A DNA stretch of 48,744 nucleotides, from IMG/VR virus record IMGVR_UViG_3300037587_000431, positions 1 to 48,744 of that record, one strand, 5' to 3'. The translations under genes and the position numbers were made by a program. Positions 25,331 through 32,634 of this stretch are shown piece after piece. Source of the DNA: a virus. The notes under the pieces were generated by a model that saw only the letters and a list, made by a program, of their open reading frames with translations, did not search any database and was not told the origin of the DNA. How positions within the stretch are numbered: the stretch's first letter is position 1; each line of letters starts with the position of its first letter.

Positions 25331-25503
25331 TCATGTTTAGGATCTGGGACAAAAGCCATAACTACTCGCCAATCCCACCCGTCTCCACCATCGGAGACTC
25401 CATTAGGCAGATGGAAGACAGGTTCATTTACCTTAACCAGCCACCCACCAAACACCTTTGCTCTCGTATGCCAACTATCTATATCTTCAAAGTCAAGTTT
25501 CAT
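25312..25503 (-). CDS. 63-residue unknown protein upstream of DNA polymerase
   Basis: The product contains VFGGWLVKVNEP and DWRVVMAFVPDPKHEW, a pattern I have the impression of seeing in small phage proteins but cannot name. ATG at 25503 has GAGG eight bases before it within a leader sequence repeated at 25820. The end overlaps the polymerase start by 19 bases. No membrane segment or catalytic motif. Function unknown. Confidence 0.7.
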   Translation of the reverse strand: MKLDFEDIDSWHTRAKVFGGWLVKVNEPVFHLPNGVSDGGDGWDWRVVMAFVPDPKHEWSIEG

Positions 25504-25504
25504 C

Positions 25505-25529
25505 TCAAGTACCTCATAAATTCGAATTT
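25505..25529. repeat. 25-nt leader repeat, copy 1 (with palindrome AAATTCGAATTT)
   Basis: A 25-base sequence here recurs at 25820-25844 with a single mismatch. Read on the - strand it ends in ATGAGGTACTTGA just before the ATG at 25503, so it supplies the ribosome site. The part at 25518-25529 is a perfect 12-base palindrome. Copy 1 lies in a 45-base gap between genes, copy 2 at a gene boundary. It may be a duplicated leader or a binding site. Confidence 0.7.
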
Positions 25530-25548
25530 ACACTTGGGGTTGTGAAGT

Positions 25549-25818
25549 TCATTTCTTTTTGTTACCCATTACGTCAGCTACAAACTCATCTGACAGAGGC
25601 ATTATCTCTACCTGATCCAAATTAAGAGTAATTGAGCCTTCAGCTCCCCACCCAGTGTGCCGAAAAGCTCTGATGTAGGGTAGGTCAACAACTCGCACCT
25701 CAAAACAATCCCCTTTATATGAGTTATCGTTGCTGTGGAGCCACTGGACTACAGTAAAGAAATCCCCCTTCGCTATCTTGCAGTTTTGGACTATATCCCG
25801 TATCGAAGAATCACTCAT
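25549..25818 (-). CDS. 89-residue unknown protein
   Basis: Start chosen at the ATG at 25818, which overlaps the previous stop (ATGA) and has GAGGTACTTGAA before it; a TTG 16 codons earlier is less likely. The protein is a mixed alpha/beta domain with DCFEVRVVDLPYIRAFRHTGWGAEGSITLN split by turns, and a basic tail (GNKKK). No motif is recognised. It belongs to the early operon between the HNH gene and the polymerase leader gene. Confidence 0.68.
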   Translation of the reverse strand: MSDSSIRDIVQNCKIAKGDFFTVVQWLHSNDNSYKGDCFEVRVVDLPYIRAFRHTGWGAEGSITLNLDQVEIMPLSDEFVADVMGNKKK

Positions 25819-26171
25819 TTCAAGTACCTCATGAATTCGAATTTGTATTTCATATTGCGGCGACAATACTTCTTGTTGAGGTGGTACAGCTCCAACAGAT
25901 CCTGCTCTGTATACTCAGGCATATCAGGCCAGGAGAAATTCGCCTTGACATTATTCTCCTCTATAGGCATTAACTGGATGTTAGCCCACCAATGTAAACC
26001 ACAAACTAGGGGGGAGTTAAGAGGCACCATATGGTCTCCGCTCCAACACTCCTTAGTTAACTTATTAAGAACCCCCCTTTGTTGATATAACTTCATTAGT
26101 TTTAATCGGTCTATCTTCCCTACCCATTTAGGGATGGCCCTCGTTCGAGAGGTCTTGTATAAGTCCGACAT
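25815..26171 (-). CDS. HNH-type endonuclease
   Basis: 118 residues. GDHMVPL (the central His of the HNH beta hairpin) followed by LVCGLHWWANIQLMP and ENNVKAN fits the HNH consensus DHxxPL...VxGLHxxxNLQ...N..K of small phage nucleases. The protein has no other domain. It could be a free-standing homing-type nuclease or a host DNA-degrading enzyme. It lies between small membrane and unknown genes in the early operon. Confidence 0.78.
   Translation of the reverse strand: MSDLYKTSRTRAIPKWVGKIDRLKLMKLYQQRGVLNKLTKECWSGDHMVPLNSPLVCGLHWWANIQLMPIEENNVKANFSWPDMPEYTEQDLLELYHLNKKYCRRNMKYKFEFMRYLK
25820..25844. repeat. 25-nt leader repeat, copy 2
   Basis: Matches 25505-25529 with one mismatch. Here it covers the last codons of the HNH gene and places the GAGG ribosome site before the ATG at 25818. 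A shorter related string, ATGAGGTACTT, also precedes the gene at 44942 on the other arm. Confidence 0.7.
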
Positions 26172-26186
26172 AATCAGTCACCATTA

Positions 26187-26393
26187 CTAACTCCAACGCT
26201 GTAAAACTAAGGTGAGAATTGGAAGAAACAGCGCTCCCAATGCGAGGTATAGCACTCCAAGCCTCAAACAACTTTGGGCCGCTTGGTTTATACTCCCAGT
26301 TCTTATCAAAACAACTGTTGAGTATGTAGACAGCCCTACAAATACTAGGACAGCATAAACAAGTGCGAATATGGTTAATAGATCAAGGTTCAT
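26187..26393 (-). CDS. Two-helix small membrane protein
   Basis: 68 residues. Hydrophobic segments at about 4-29 (IFALVYAVLVFVGLSTYSTVV) and 42-64 (LGVLYLALGALFLPILTLVL) are separated by a short polar loop, so a hairpin in the inner membrane is expected. GGAGGTGATCC before the ATG at 26393 is a very strong ribosome site. Holins can have this plan, but its place in the early arm argues for another role, such as superinfection exclusion. Function unknown. Confidence 0.7.
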   Translation of the reverse strand: MNLDLLTIFALVYAVLVFVGLSTYSTVVLIRTGSINQAAQSCLRLGVLYLALGALFLPILTLVLQRWS

Positions 26394-26396
26394 GGA

Positions 26397-26669
26397 TCAC
26401 CTCCGAGTTATCTTATAGATGTTAAGCTCCCAGAGCTTAGTTAGCGAATAGGACTGAATACCGAGATAGATAATTGAGGGTTTGATAGCACCTTTTTTAA
26501 GAAGTAAGTCAAGAGTTACCTTGCGAACATTCTTGAACCTCCCGTTGAGCTTTTTTAAAACTCCCTTCCCATCCCCTCTTGTTGTATCAACAATCAAAGC
26601 ACCTCCTTTTTGCATCTCCCTCAAGATCTCACTTTGCTCCCTGGTGGCTACAAACCTATTGGCACTCAT
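26397..26669 (-). CDS. 90-residue basic unknown protein
   Basis: ATG at 26669 chosen (GAGGGG nine bases upstream); a GTG nine codons earlier overlaps the preceding gene. The sequence begins MSANRFVATREQSEILREM, then GGALIVDTTRGDGKGVLKKL, with a basic C-terminus. TRGDGKG resembles a loop but is not a true Walker motif. It may be a small DNA-binding protein. No family is recognised. Confidence 0.65.
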   Translation of the reverse strand: MSANRFVATREQSEILREMQKGGALIVDTTRGDGKGVLKKLNGRFKNVRKVTLDLLLKKGAIKPSIIYLGIQSYSLTKLWELNIYKITRR

Positions 26670-26671
26670 TT

Positions 26672-26959
26672 TTAAAGCCCCTCTAGTTCTTTGCACTCTA
26701 GGTAAGATACGCTCCCATCCTTGTTCTTAAATTCGATGAGCATACCGGCTGCGCACTGACTTTTGATTATCTCATCGTACTTATACATGGTGCTTAGAGT
26801 TTGCTGGTTTACAAAGTCCATGCAGTACTGAGAGATACGCTGATCAACATAGGGATACTTCTCTATCGGCGCTGGCTCGTCTGCAAGTACAGCATCAGTA
26901 ATGACGTACCCAAAGATAAACGATAATAAAGTGAGTAATATAAGATATACTGGCTTCAT
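26672..26959 (-). CDS. Small exported or membrane-anchored protein
   Basis: 95 residues from the ATG at 26959 (AAAGGTGG upstream). An N-terminal hydrophobic stretch (residues about 4-29, PVYLILLTLLSFIFGYVITD) with AVLA-DE after it fits a signal peptide with a possible cleavage site. The mature part has three Cys residues that could form disulphides. It probably acts in the periplasm or at the membrane. The role is unknown. Confidence 0.68.
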   Translation of the reverse strand: MKPVYLILLTLLSFIFGYVITDAVLADEPAPIEKYPYVDQRISQYCMDFVNQQTLSTMYKYDEIIKSQCAAGMLIEFKNKDGSVSYLECKELEGL

Positions 26960-27147
26960 AGTCCTAACCACCTTTTAGCTTGGGAATCGTTCGGATGATT
27001 GTGGAGGTGGGTCGTCACTCTCCGGTGCTTGTTCTTCGTCCAACGCTCCTCAGCGCGATACCGACACATTGATGGGGAGAGCGCACTTCGACCGTGCTTG
27101 CGATTATTTTTGGACGCCTTAGCGCCTTTCAATACTGGATCTGCCAT
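26956..27147 (-). CDS. 63-residue very basic protein
   Basis: Start at the ATG at 27147, preceded by AGGAGAAAACCC. The product is rich in Lys, Arg and His (RKHGRS, EERWTKNKHRRVTTHLHNH) and is likely to bind nucleic acid. It overlaps the next gene start by four bases (ATGA). No family recognised. Confidence 0.62.
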   Translation of the reverse strand: MADPVLKGAKASKNNRKHGRSALSPSMCRYRAEERWTKNKHRRVTTHLHNHPNDSQAKRWLGL

Positions 27148-27222
27148 GGGTTTTCTCCTATAATTTAATGATCCTCTCAAGTCCTTTTCGTGAGAGTCAG
27201 GTAAACTGAGTGGATTTCGGGC

Positions 27223-27411
27223 TTACTTAGGTAGGCCCTTTTTGTTCCACTTAGTAATGAACGCCTTTTGCTCCTTGGTAAGGTGTGTCTTATCCCTCTC
27301 CCTTACCCTGTGGCAGAAATAGCACTCGTGGACCTCCATGCACCATGCTCCGCTCTTGGGGCCTATCACTAGGTGCCGGTAACTAAAATTTCCGCATTTA
27401 CAAAGGTTCAC
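27223..27411 (-). CDS. Small zinc-binding protein (GTG start)
   Basis: 62 residues. CKC near the N-terminus and CYFCHRVRERDK with CxxCH form a metal site; a third Cys (AWCMEVHEC) may help. The GTG at 27411 overlaps the previous TGA (GTGA), with GAGGGG seven bases before it, and there is no ATG nearby. C-terminal half basic. Function unknown. Confidence 0.68.
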   Translation of the reverse strand: MNLCKCGNFSYRHLVIGPKSGAWCMEVHECYFCHRVRERDKTHLTKEQKAFITKWNKKGLPK

Positions 27412-27704
27412 AGTTCTACCCCTCTATGCGCTAAGACCAAAACTTTAACTATCGCAGTCTTAAGGTCGTTGTCGGATGCTTTTACCGATTGGCCTGGAAT
27501 CACCTCTACCTTAGCTACCCAGAGTTTTTTGAGCGAGTGAGGAGCGTCTAAGCGCGGGGCCATAAGGGATACTTTAAACCTCTCCATAAGGCGACCGATC
27601 AAAGGCCCTGTCTCAGTGTAATCCCATGATCCTCCCGTGGGTAGCAGATCTGGTTCCTCATATTCGAAGATAAGAGCAACAGCCCATCTATCGATAAGGT
27701 TCAT
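27408..27704 (-). CDS. 98-residue unknown protein
   Basis: ATG at 27704 overlaps the preceding TGA (TGATG). The sequence has WAVALIFEYEEPDLL near the start, then SWDYTETGPLIGRLMERFKV and a mixed alpha/beta end. No catalytic motif or membrane segment seen. It is part of a run of small coupled early genes. Function unknown. Confidence 0.65.
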   Translation of the reverse strand: MNLIDRWAVALIFEYEEPDLLPTGGSWDYTETGPLIGRLMERFKVSLMAPRLDAPHSLKKLWVAKVEVIPGQSVKASDNDLKTAIVKVLVLAHRGVEL

Positions 27705-27952
27705 CACTCTTTCCCTACGTTGCCATAGCGGACAAAAAGGAGTTTCTTGTTCCCTACGTTGCCATAGCGGACAAAAAGGAGTTTCTTGTAGGCTGTGAGA
27801 TAGTCAATAGTTGACTCCAGAACAAGAACGTCCTCTTTCTTGTTCTTATCCGCTACTCTCAAGGCTTCGTTATGCGAGCTGATAACATACTCAACACCGT
27901 GAATAATACACGCGATTTTTTCTTTCGCGGCTTTTTTCTCTCCGTGGTTCAT
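27704..27952 (-). CDS. 82-residue protein with duplicated C-terminal 13-residue unit
   Basis: ATG at 27952 with AGGAGGG upstream. The helical N-terminus is charged. The C-terminus contains two exact copies of KKLLFVRYGNVG, produced by a perfect 39-base tandem duplication (27711-27749, 27750-27788). The duplication keeps the frame. Without it the protein would be 69 residues. Function unknown. Confidence 0.66.
   Translation of the reverse strand: MNHGEKKAAKEKIACIIHGVEYVISSHNEALRVADKNKKEDVLVLESTIDYLTAYKKLLFVRYGNVGNKKLLFVRYGNVGKE
27711..27788. repeat. Perfect 39-bp tandem duplication
   Basis: The unit beginning TTCCCTACGTTGCCATAGCG occurs twice with no mismatch and no spacer, inside the coding region of the gene at 27704. 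Being 39 bases it adds 13 residues in frame. The lack of divergence suggests a recent slippage event. Confidence 0.95.
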
Positions 27953-27957
27953 TTTAT

Positions 27958-28647
27958 CTACCCTCCTAACATTTTCTTGGTTATGTCCATAGCTTTCTCG
28001 CCGTCATACTCTCTGGTATTGAAGACCTCAGCTGTGAGCTTACCTTGAAGTTTTTCGTTTAATAGATACTCACTGACAGCCTCCCGGCAATACTTAGAGA
28101 AGCCGACTCGATCAGCAAAAGTATCCCCGATCTTTTTTCTGTTGGCCACTTCAACTATCGGGACTTTGTGAAGGTCCTTTTCCTCCTCTTCGAACTCGTA
28201 CCCTGTCAAAGAAGGTTGTTGAGCAGGTCCTATACCCCTCCCATCACTAGCTACCATTCCTTTGTAGTAGATAAGATCTACTTTAAATACAATGGCACCG
28301 TCTTTAGGATCTTTGAATTTATCAACTACAATACCAGGGTTAAAATGGTTGAAGAGACCAAAAGGTTTGATGATTTTTCGCAGGACAACTATATCACCCA
28401 CGTTAATATCTAGTGCGCCCATCTCTTCCTCCTCTCTTATGAACCACTGATTGTTGTCAGCTAGATAAACCTCTACCAGTTTCTCCTCTTCCTCCCAAGG
28501 ATCGTCACCCCAATCTACATCATCATGGGCGTCCCACATAACAACACCATCTTCTACATATTGGATACTGAACGCTTTGTCAAAGAACTTATCTATTAGC
28601 TCCTCGTCCTGGGCAGCACCATAGGCCGGATCAATTCCCCACCCCAT
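27958..28647 (-). CDS. Acidic protein of unknown function
   Basis: 229 residues from the ATG at 28647, which overlaps the upstream TGA (TGATG) and has AGGAGG eight bases before it. Acidic stretches stand out (DDVDWGDDPWEEEEK, REEEEMG). The middle (LDINVGDIVVLRK, FNPGIVVDKF, DPKDGAIVFKVDLIYY) looks like a small beta-barrel that binds or mimics nucleic acid. A DNA-mimic or anti-defence role could be considered, but there is no direct evidence. No family recognised. Confidence 0.7.
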   Translation of the reverse strand: MGWGIDPAYGAAQDEELIDKFFDKAFSIQYVEDGVVMWDAHDDVDWGDDPWEEEEKLVEVYLADNNQWFIREEEEMGALDINVGDIVVLRKIIKPFGLFNHFNPGIVVDKFKDPKDGAIVFKVDLIYYKGMVASDGRGIGPAQQPSLTGYEFEEEEKDLHKVPIVEVANRKKIGDTFADRVGFSKYCREAVSEYLLNEKLQGKLTAEVFNTREYDGEKAMDITKKMLGG

Positions 28648-28853
28648 CACCAAAGCCTCCTGTACTTACTGTCGAAGTTTGTGATCTCTCTCATCCTGTC
28701 CGCTTTACTCATCTCCTGGCGGTACAGAGCCCCTATGAATGCCTCCCGCTTCTGATGGTACAGAAGCCATGTTGCTTGGCGGTTCTGGGTCCCTACTGGA
28801 TCTAGTGGGTTCTCCATACTCTTGAGCTGCGCTTGTAATTTCTTTGGGGTCAT
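28647..28853 (-). CDS. 68-residue unknown helical protein
   Basis: ATG at 28853 follows AAGGTG. Helical, basic, with KKLQAQLKSMENPLD and QATWLLYHQKREAFIGALYRQ. The stop overlaps the next gene start. No motif recognised; a small regulatory or binding protein is possible. Confidence 0.65.
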   Translation of the reverse strand: MTPKKLQAQLKSMENPLDPVGTQNRQATWLLYHQKREAFIGALYRQEMSKADRMREITNFDSKYRRLW

Positions 28854-28890
28854 CTGGGTTCACCTTATTAAAGCTAGTAAGTTAACTATA

Positions 28891-29202
28891 CTATTTCTTT
28901 CTGATATGTTCAATGGCTTTGTGATGCTCCGTGTCTGCTATGTCCGGCCACTCCCTGTGTTCGTTGATATGCTGCTTGAGAGCGATTTGGCGCGCTATAG
29001 CGTCTGGGCTATGCCCTACGCGCCAAGCACCGTCTAAGGCAAGGATAACGATGTCTATCCACTCCTCTATCCCCTCTGGGTTCTCCCTAAGCTCGATCAT
29101 CTCTTTAAGGATATGATCCATGATTCCTTCCGTGCGCTCCCCTGGTCCGAAGGTGTTGCTAGACCATTTCTTCTGCCGTTTGAGATGCTTAACTAGATTC
29201 AT
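28891..29202 (-). CDS. DUF550/MazG-like dNTP pyrophosphohydrolase
   Basis: 103 residues. WSSNTFGPGERTEGIMDHI, then KEMIELRENPEGIEEWIDIVILALDGAWR and the end with DTEHHKAIEHIRKK, match the DUF550 (dATP/dGTP diphosphohydrolase-like) phage family, with the metal-binding ExxE...ExxD acids on two helices. Known relatives hydrolyse dNTPs and can alter the nucleotide pool or support base substitution. The overlap with the next gene is 14 bases. Enzyme activity is inferred from the family. Confidence 0.85.
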   Translation of the reverse strand: MNLVKHLKRQKKWSSNTFGPGERTEGIMDHILKEMIELRENPEGIEEWIDIVILALDGAWRVGHSPDAIARQIALKQHINEHREWPDIADTEHHKAIEHIRKK

Positions 29203-29404
29203 TCGAAACCTCGCTATAAGCCCACCAAATTATTGAAGCAGCGTCAAATACGACCCTACCTTGCAAGTCTTTAAACCCCTGGTTCTTCCCTGAAAACACT
29301 GCGTACCCAAGATTAGGTGGTCTACTTATTGCCGGGACAAATACTATTCTTTTGTACTCATCCGGCTTATCGACAGGGGATTTACTCCACACTGTTAATG
29401 GCAT
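29189..29404 (-). CDS. 71-residue unknown protein
   Basis: ATG at 29404 overlaps the previous stop (TGATG) and follows GGGAGGGG. The product contains KRIVFVPAISRPPNLGYAVFSG and ASIIWWAYSE, a small beta-rich pattern. No family recognised. It is coupled to the DUF550 gene downstream, so it may be part of a nucleotide-related pair. Confidence 0.65.
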   Translation of the reverse strand: MPLTVWSKSPVDKPDEYKRIVFVPAISRPPNLGYAVFSGKNQGFKDLQGRVVFDAASIIWWAYSEVSNESS

Positions 29405-29577
29405 CAAAGCCCCTCCCTTTCTTTCTCTAATAGATAATTACTCCAGCGGGTTTTAAGTACCTCGTTCGGGACCATAAAAGTCATATCGTCTATCAAATAG
29501 CTTACAAGCTCTTCAAGCAACTCGATCTTTACTGCGGAATCTGTAGCCATACTTTCAAGCTCTTCAGGGTTCATCAT
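29404..29577 (-). CDS. 57-residue acidic helical protein
   Basis: ATG at 29577 (a second ATG follows directly) with AGGAGAAAAGAAA upstream. The product, MMNPEELESMATDS followed by IELLEELVSYLIDDMTF, is acidic and helical. The TGA overlaps the next ATG. The strong ribosome site and coupling support a real gene. Function unknown. Confidence 0.62.
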   Translation of the reverse strand: MMNPEELESMATDSAVKIELLEELVSYLIDDMTFMVPNEVLKTRWSNYLLEKEREGL

Positions 29578-29589
29578 TTTCTTTTCTCC

Positions 29590-29679
29590 TCAGTCGCTAG
29601 TTAGTACGACCTCTCCTTTAAATGGTTTTGCTTTATTGCAATCCCAACTGGTTAGATAGGTTCCAACTGTGTAGTACAT
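29590..29679 (-). CDS. Possible 29-residue micro-ORF
   Basis: ATG at 29679 opens MYYTVGTYLTSWD and ends at TGA 29592-29590, just before the ribosome site of the 29577 gene. The upstream site is weak (TAGGT). It fills an otherwise empty 110-base gap in a tightly packed operon, which is the main support. Low confidence. Confidence 0.3.
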   Translation of the reverse strand: MYYTVGTYLTSWDCNKAKPFKGEVVLTSD

Positions 29680-29690
29680 ACAGCGATTAC

Positions 29691-29882
29691 CTATTTATCC
29701 ATTTTTACATGTACAACCATGCCCTGGCCCACCTTGTCAAAGAAAACTATGTATTTATCGAACTCCAGCAGACAAGGGTACGAGTGCAGAGCTTCAGTTG
29801 GGGATCTTCTAACTTCTGATTTAATCATTTTCTTTTCCTCATGGGTTTTGTGTTCTGCTACGAAAAAGTCATTGGCCCACAT
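29691..29882 (-). CDS. 63-residue (or 45-residue) unknown protein
   Basis: ATG at 29882 overlaps the upstream stop (TAATG) with GAGAGAGG before it. A second ATG at 29828 has GAGGAAAAGAAA before it and would give a 45-residue product; either could be used. The C-terminal part, LLEFDKYIVFFDKVGQGMVVHV, is beta-rich. Function unknown. Confidence 0.55.
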   Translation of the reverse strand: MWANDFFVAEHKTHEEKKMIKSEVRRSPTEALHSYPCLLEFDKYIVFFDKVGQGMVVHVKMDK

Positions 29883-30160
29883 TATCCTCTCTCTCTCACC
29901 TCTTTAGCTACTCGCTCAAAACATCCTTTAGTGTCTACTCTATGGGGAAAGTAAATCCCGCAAAAAGGATTATGACAAACTTCTGCTTTATCAAAAGGAC
30001 CTTTTCTGATCCTATATTTGTCAGGTCTCATCAATCCTTCGCATCCTATCATATGGCATTTAGGAAGTCTTAAATAACAGTCAGGATGTTTGCTCAAAAT
30101 TCTCCGCGCTCTGCATTTACTGCATCGACACTGAGTTCTTTTATTAAGTGTTATCCTCAC
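29882..30160 (-). CDS. Cys/His-rich zinc-binding phage protein (GTG start)
   Basis: 92 residues from a GTG at 30160 with AGGAGG upstream; it overlaps the primase gene by 17 bases. Two metal sites are visible: CRCSKC at the N-terminus with a later CHMIGC, and CHNPFCGIYFPHRVDTKGC near the end. The order, with PDKYR between, is one I associate with a common uncharacterised phage zinc protein. It is the first gene downstream of the primase-helicase, so a role in replication is possible. Confidence 0.72.
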   Translation of the reverse strand: MRITLNKRTQCRCSKCRARRILSKHPDCYLRLPKCHMIGCEGLMRPDKYRIRKGPFDKAEVCHNPFCGIYFPHRVDTKGCFERVAKEVRERG

Positions 30161-32438
30161 CTCTAACCTCCTGAACGCTTGGCGCTTGGCGTCCCATACT
30201 GAACAGCCATACTCTCTTGAACTCCTCAGCTATGGCGCTGGGATTGGCCTGTAGCCATGTGTCTGTGTTACGCACACTGCGCAGGCGATAACGCTTGTTT
30301 GTATTGGTCTCTGATAGGTTAACACGATAACGGTCTTGGGCCAAAGAGTTTGTAAATTTTGTATACACTCTCCGAACTTGGTAGGCGTCTGCCCTACTGA
30401 GTCTATCTATATCAAGCTGCTGTTTGACGAAACTTTCAACAACCTGAGAATCTACAATATCTCCCTGGAATGGGCCTACATGGTCATCTATGGAGTCAGA
30501 TATAAGCTGTTCAATATTACTCATCGAGGCGTCAACCATAGCTTTCTTGGCTTTCGTCATAGGTGGGGGTTCGGCGTACTTAAATTGGGAGATATCCCGT
30601 TGCCTCATGTAAAGCTCTAAGTGGGCGGGGCCATCTGTTTCCAACCATTCGAAAAGATCTGTATAATACTGGGCTTCGCGCTGGGCGGCTTCGATCTGGT
30701 AAACCCAGAAGCGCCGGTCGTTGTCTTCTATGTTAACCGCATCGAAGTAGTTGGAGAACGCTATAAAGTTCGAGAAGACGTACTCCATACCCTTGCCGCC
30801 GTACTTGTGGTTAATGTTAAGATAGGATTCGGTCATCTGGGAGGAGAGGAGTTGTGCTATGTCCGCATTCATAGCCTTTTTAATGTCGTCTAAACAAACT
30901 AGGGTTGTTCCTGATAAATACTCATTGTACTGACTGCTCTTTTCTAGATCAGTCAGCGTGATGAGAGAGCAGTTGTGAGAACCAAGTATTTTTCGAAGTG
31001 CTTTGTAGAGCCATCCTTTACCGACACCGGGAGTAGATACAAGGAGAGGCGACCACGGGATACGTTTATCAGGCTTCTGTACAGTAGTGGCGAACCAATC
31101 CAATAGCCTATTTCTCGGTTCTTCGTCTGGAAAAAGATATTTAATGTGGTTAAGGAAAACGGCAATTTTATCATGGGAAACCTCTTTGGGTACTAGCAGA
31201 TCAGATCCGGTATAAGTGTTGAAGAACGATTCTTTCTTGTGTTGGGTTATGCGCTCCGCACTAGGCCAATAGATAGTGTCCCTCACCGTTTGTCTGCCTT
31301 TATGCACTAGCCACACAGTAGGCAGTTGTTTTTTGTTTACCCATACATTCTTGTAGCTGTTCTTAAACTCATCCAAGGTAAGGACGGCATAGTTCGGATG
31401 TTTATTTAGGTCAGCTACTCGGTTGCGGGACTCTATAAAGACGAACCGGGAGAGGGCTTTTTGCATCGAGTCCACTTCGTGACTAGGCACTTGGACGACT
31501 GCTCTTGTGGCAGGCTGGACAAGCTGTGTCCAGTTATCGTCTGGGTTGCCTCCGGGTTTGTACTCTCTAAATGCTCTCTCCAACTTTGCGGTACAGTCCT
31601 CCAGACTAATAGGGTCACTAGCAACAGGCTCAAGACGAGAATGAAGCTCCCGCATAAGAATCTTACAGTGTTCAAGGGCGTACCCACGCTCTCGCCAAGA
31701 ACAGGCATATCTAAATACTGTATCGTCCCGTCCTCCTGCGGGTATTTGGTCTGGGAACTCGGAGTATTTAGAGGGGGTGGTGTCTGTAATAAGCGACTGC
31801 GTAACGTTGGCCACTGCCGTTCCAGTATTTCCTCGTTCGGGGGATCTGCCGGTACTTTCATCTTTTCGCCTCTTTATTGTTTCGAACAGGTGTAATGGAA
31901 GATCTGCAATAGGCAGACTCTTTAGTATCCTGTACGTTTTTTGCTGTCTCCATGAGCCTGGGCCTACAACGTACCCGCCGTTGGCTCTTATATCTACCCC
32001 TGGTAATCCAGTGAGGGGGATACCATCGTGTTTGACACTTGTGCGGGTTCTTATATCAAGTCGTTCGATAGTCTCTTCATCTGTCCAGTAGTACAGGTGG
32101 AGGCCATTATTGCAGGATTGGACAGTGAATGTAGGGGGGAGGTATTCTTTAATAGTTTTGAAAGTTTCTAGGCCAGGGCTGTTCTTGTGTTCTGGTGAGT
32201 CAAAGTCGAGAATTACCAGAGATCTGCCGGTTAGCGGGTTAAGGCCAGCGGCGACACCAATGTTATACGGGGTGCGCTTATTCCAATACTTAAGGTGGGC
32301 TGTGAGGTCTTGAGAGGCCAGCTGCGGGTATTTCTTAATAGCCGGTAGGTTGCCATTGGTGATGATTGGAAAGAGGCGCAGGTTTAATGTGGTGAGGTAC
32401 TGGGCGTATTCCAATATGGTGTGGGGTGTGTCATTCAT
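30144..32438 (-). CDS. Bifunctional primase-polymerase / DUF5906-type helicase
   Basis: 764 residues. N-terminal prim-pol (AEP) domain: LVILDFDSPE with Asp78 and Asp80, GLHLYY at 112-117 with the catalytic His, and GVDIRANGGYVVGPGS at 147-162. C-terminal ATPase: Walker A STPGVGKG at 468-475, Walker B LVCLDDIK at 513-520, and FSNYFDAVNIEDNDRRFW typical of DUF5906 helicases. The protein would prime and unwind DNA at the origin. The iteron region lies directly upstream of its start. ATG at 32438 with a weak GAG site. No separate primase or replicative helicase exists in the genome. Confidence 0.9.
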   Translation of the reverse strand: MNDTPHTILEYAQYLTTLNLRLFPIITNGNLPAIKKYPQLASQDLTAHLKYWNKRTPYNIGVAAGLNPLTGRSLVILDFDSPEHKNSPGLETFKTIKEYLPPTFTVQSCNNGLHLYYWTDEETIERLDIRTRTSVKHDGIPLTGLPGVDIRANGGYVVGPGSWRQQKTYRILKSLPIADLPLHLFETIKRRKDESTGRSPERGNTGTAVANVTQSLITDTTPSKYSEFPDQIPAGGRDDTVFRYACSWRERGYALEHCKILMRELHSRLEPVASDPISLEDCTAKLERAFREYKPGGNPDDNWTQLVQPATRAVVQVPSHEVDSMQKALSRFVFIESRNRVADLNKHPNYAVLTLDEFKNSYKNVWVNKKQLPTVWLVHKGRQTVRDTIYWPSAERITQHKKESFFNTYTGSDLLVPKEVSHDKIAVFLNHIKYLFPDEEPRNRLLDWFATTVQKPDKRIPWSPLLVSTPGVGKGWLYKALRKILGSHNCSLITLTDLEKSSQYNEYLSGTTLVCLDDIKKAMNADIAQLLSSQMTESYLNINHKYGGKGMEYVFSNFIAFSNYFDAVNIEDNDRRFWVYQIEAAQREAQYYTDLFEWLETDGPAHLELYMRQRDISQFKYAEPPPMTKAKKAMVDASMSNIEQLISDSIDDHVGPFQGDIVDSQVVESFVKQQLDIDRLSRADAYQVRRVYTKFTNSLAQDRYRVNLSETNTNKRYRLRSVRNTDTWLQANPSAIAEEFKRVWLFSMGRQAPSVQEVRGEDNT

Positions 32439-32481
32439 AGTTTCTCACTGTAGGCAGGAGATTTAGCTTGGATCTTGGAGC

Positions 32482-32566
32482 GGGGCGCTGAGCGCTTGGC
32501 CTACTTGGTCCCAATCTGCCGGAGAGGTAATCGAACCGGGAGGAAACCAACAAGGCTCAGCGCCCC
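32482..32566. repeat. 12-bp inverted repeat with internal smaller pairings
   Basis: GGGGCGCTGAGC at 32482-32493 and its perfect complement GCTCAGCGCCCC at 32555-32566 enclose 61 bases. The pairing extends past one bulged G with CTTG/CAAG, then TTGG (32505-32508) with CCAA (32547-32550) and a CCGG self-match. It lies 44 bases upstream of the primase start. It could be a structured leader RNA of the primase transcript, a replication-origin hairpin or an attenuator. No T-run follows on either strand. Confidence 0.75.
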
Positions 32567-32634
32567 TGAGATGTAGATTATAGCATAAAAGGGAGAAGTG
32601 CAAGGGGCTAAGGGCTTGGGACTAGGTGGGCCAA

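Noticed and set aside
32482-32566. tRNA-like element (TTCGA loop on the - strand)
   Set aside because: The TTCGA lies in the middle of the structure, its flanks do not pair as a T-stem, and no acceptor stem or anticodon arm can be built.
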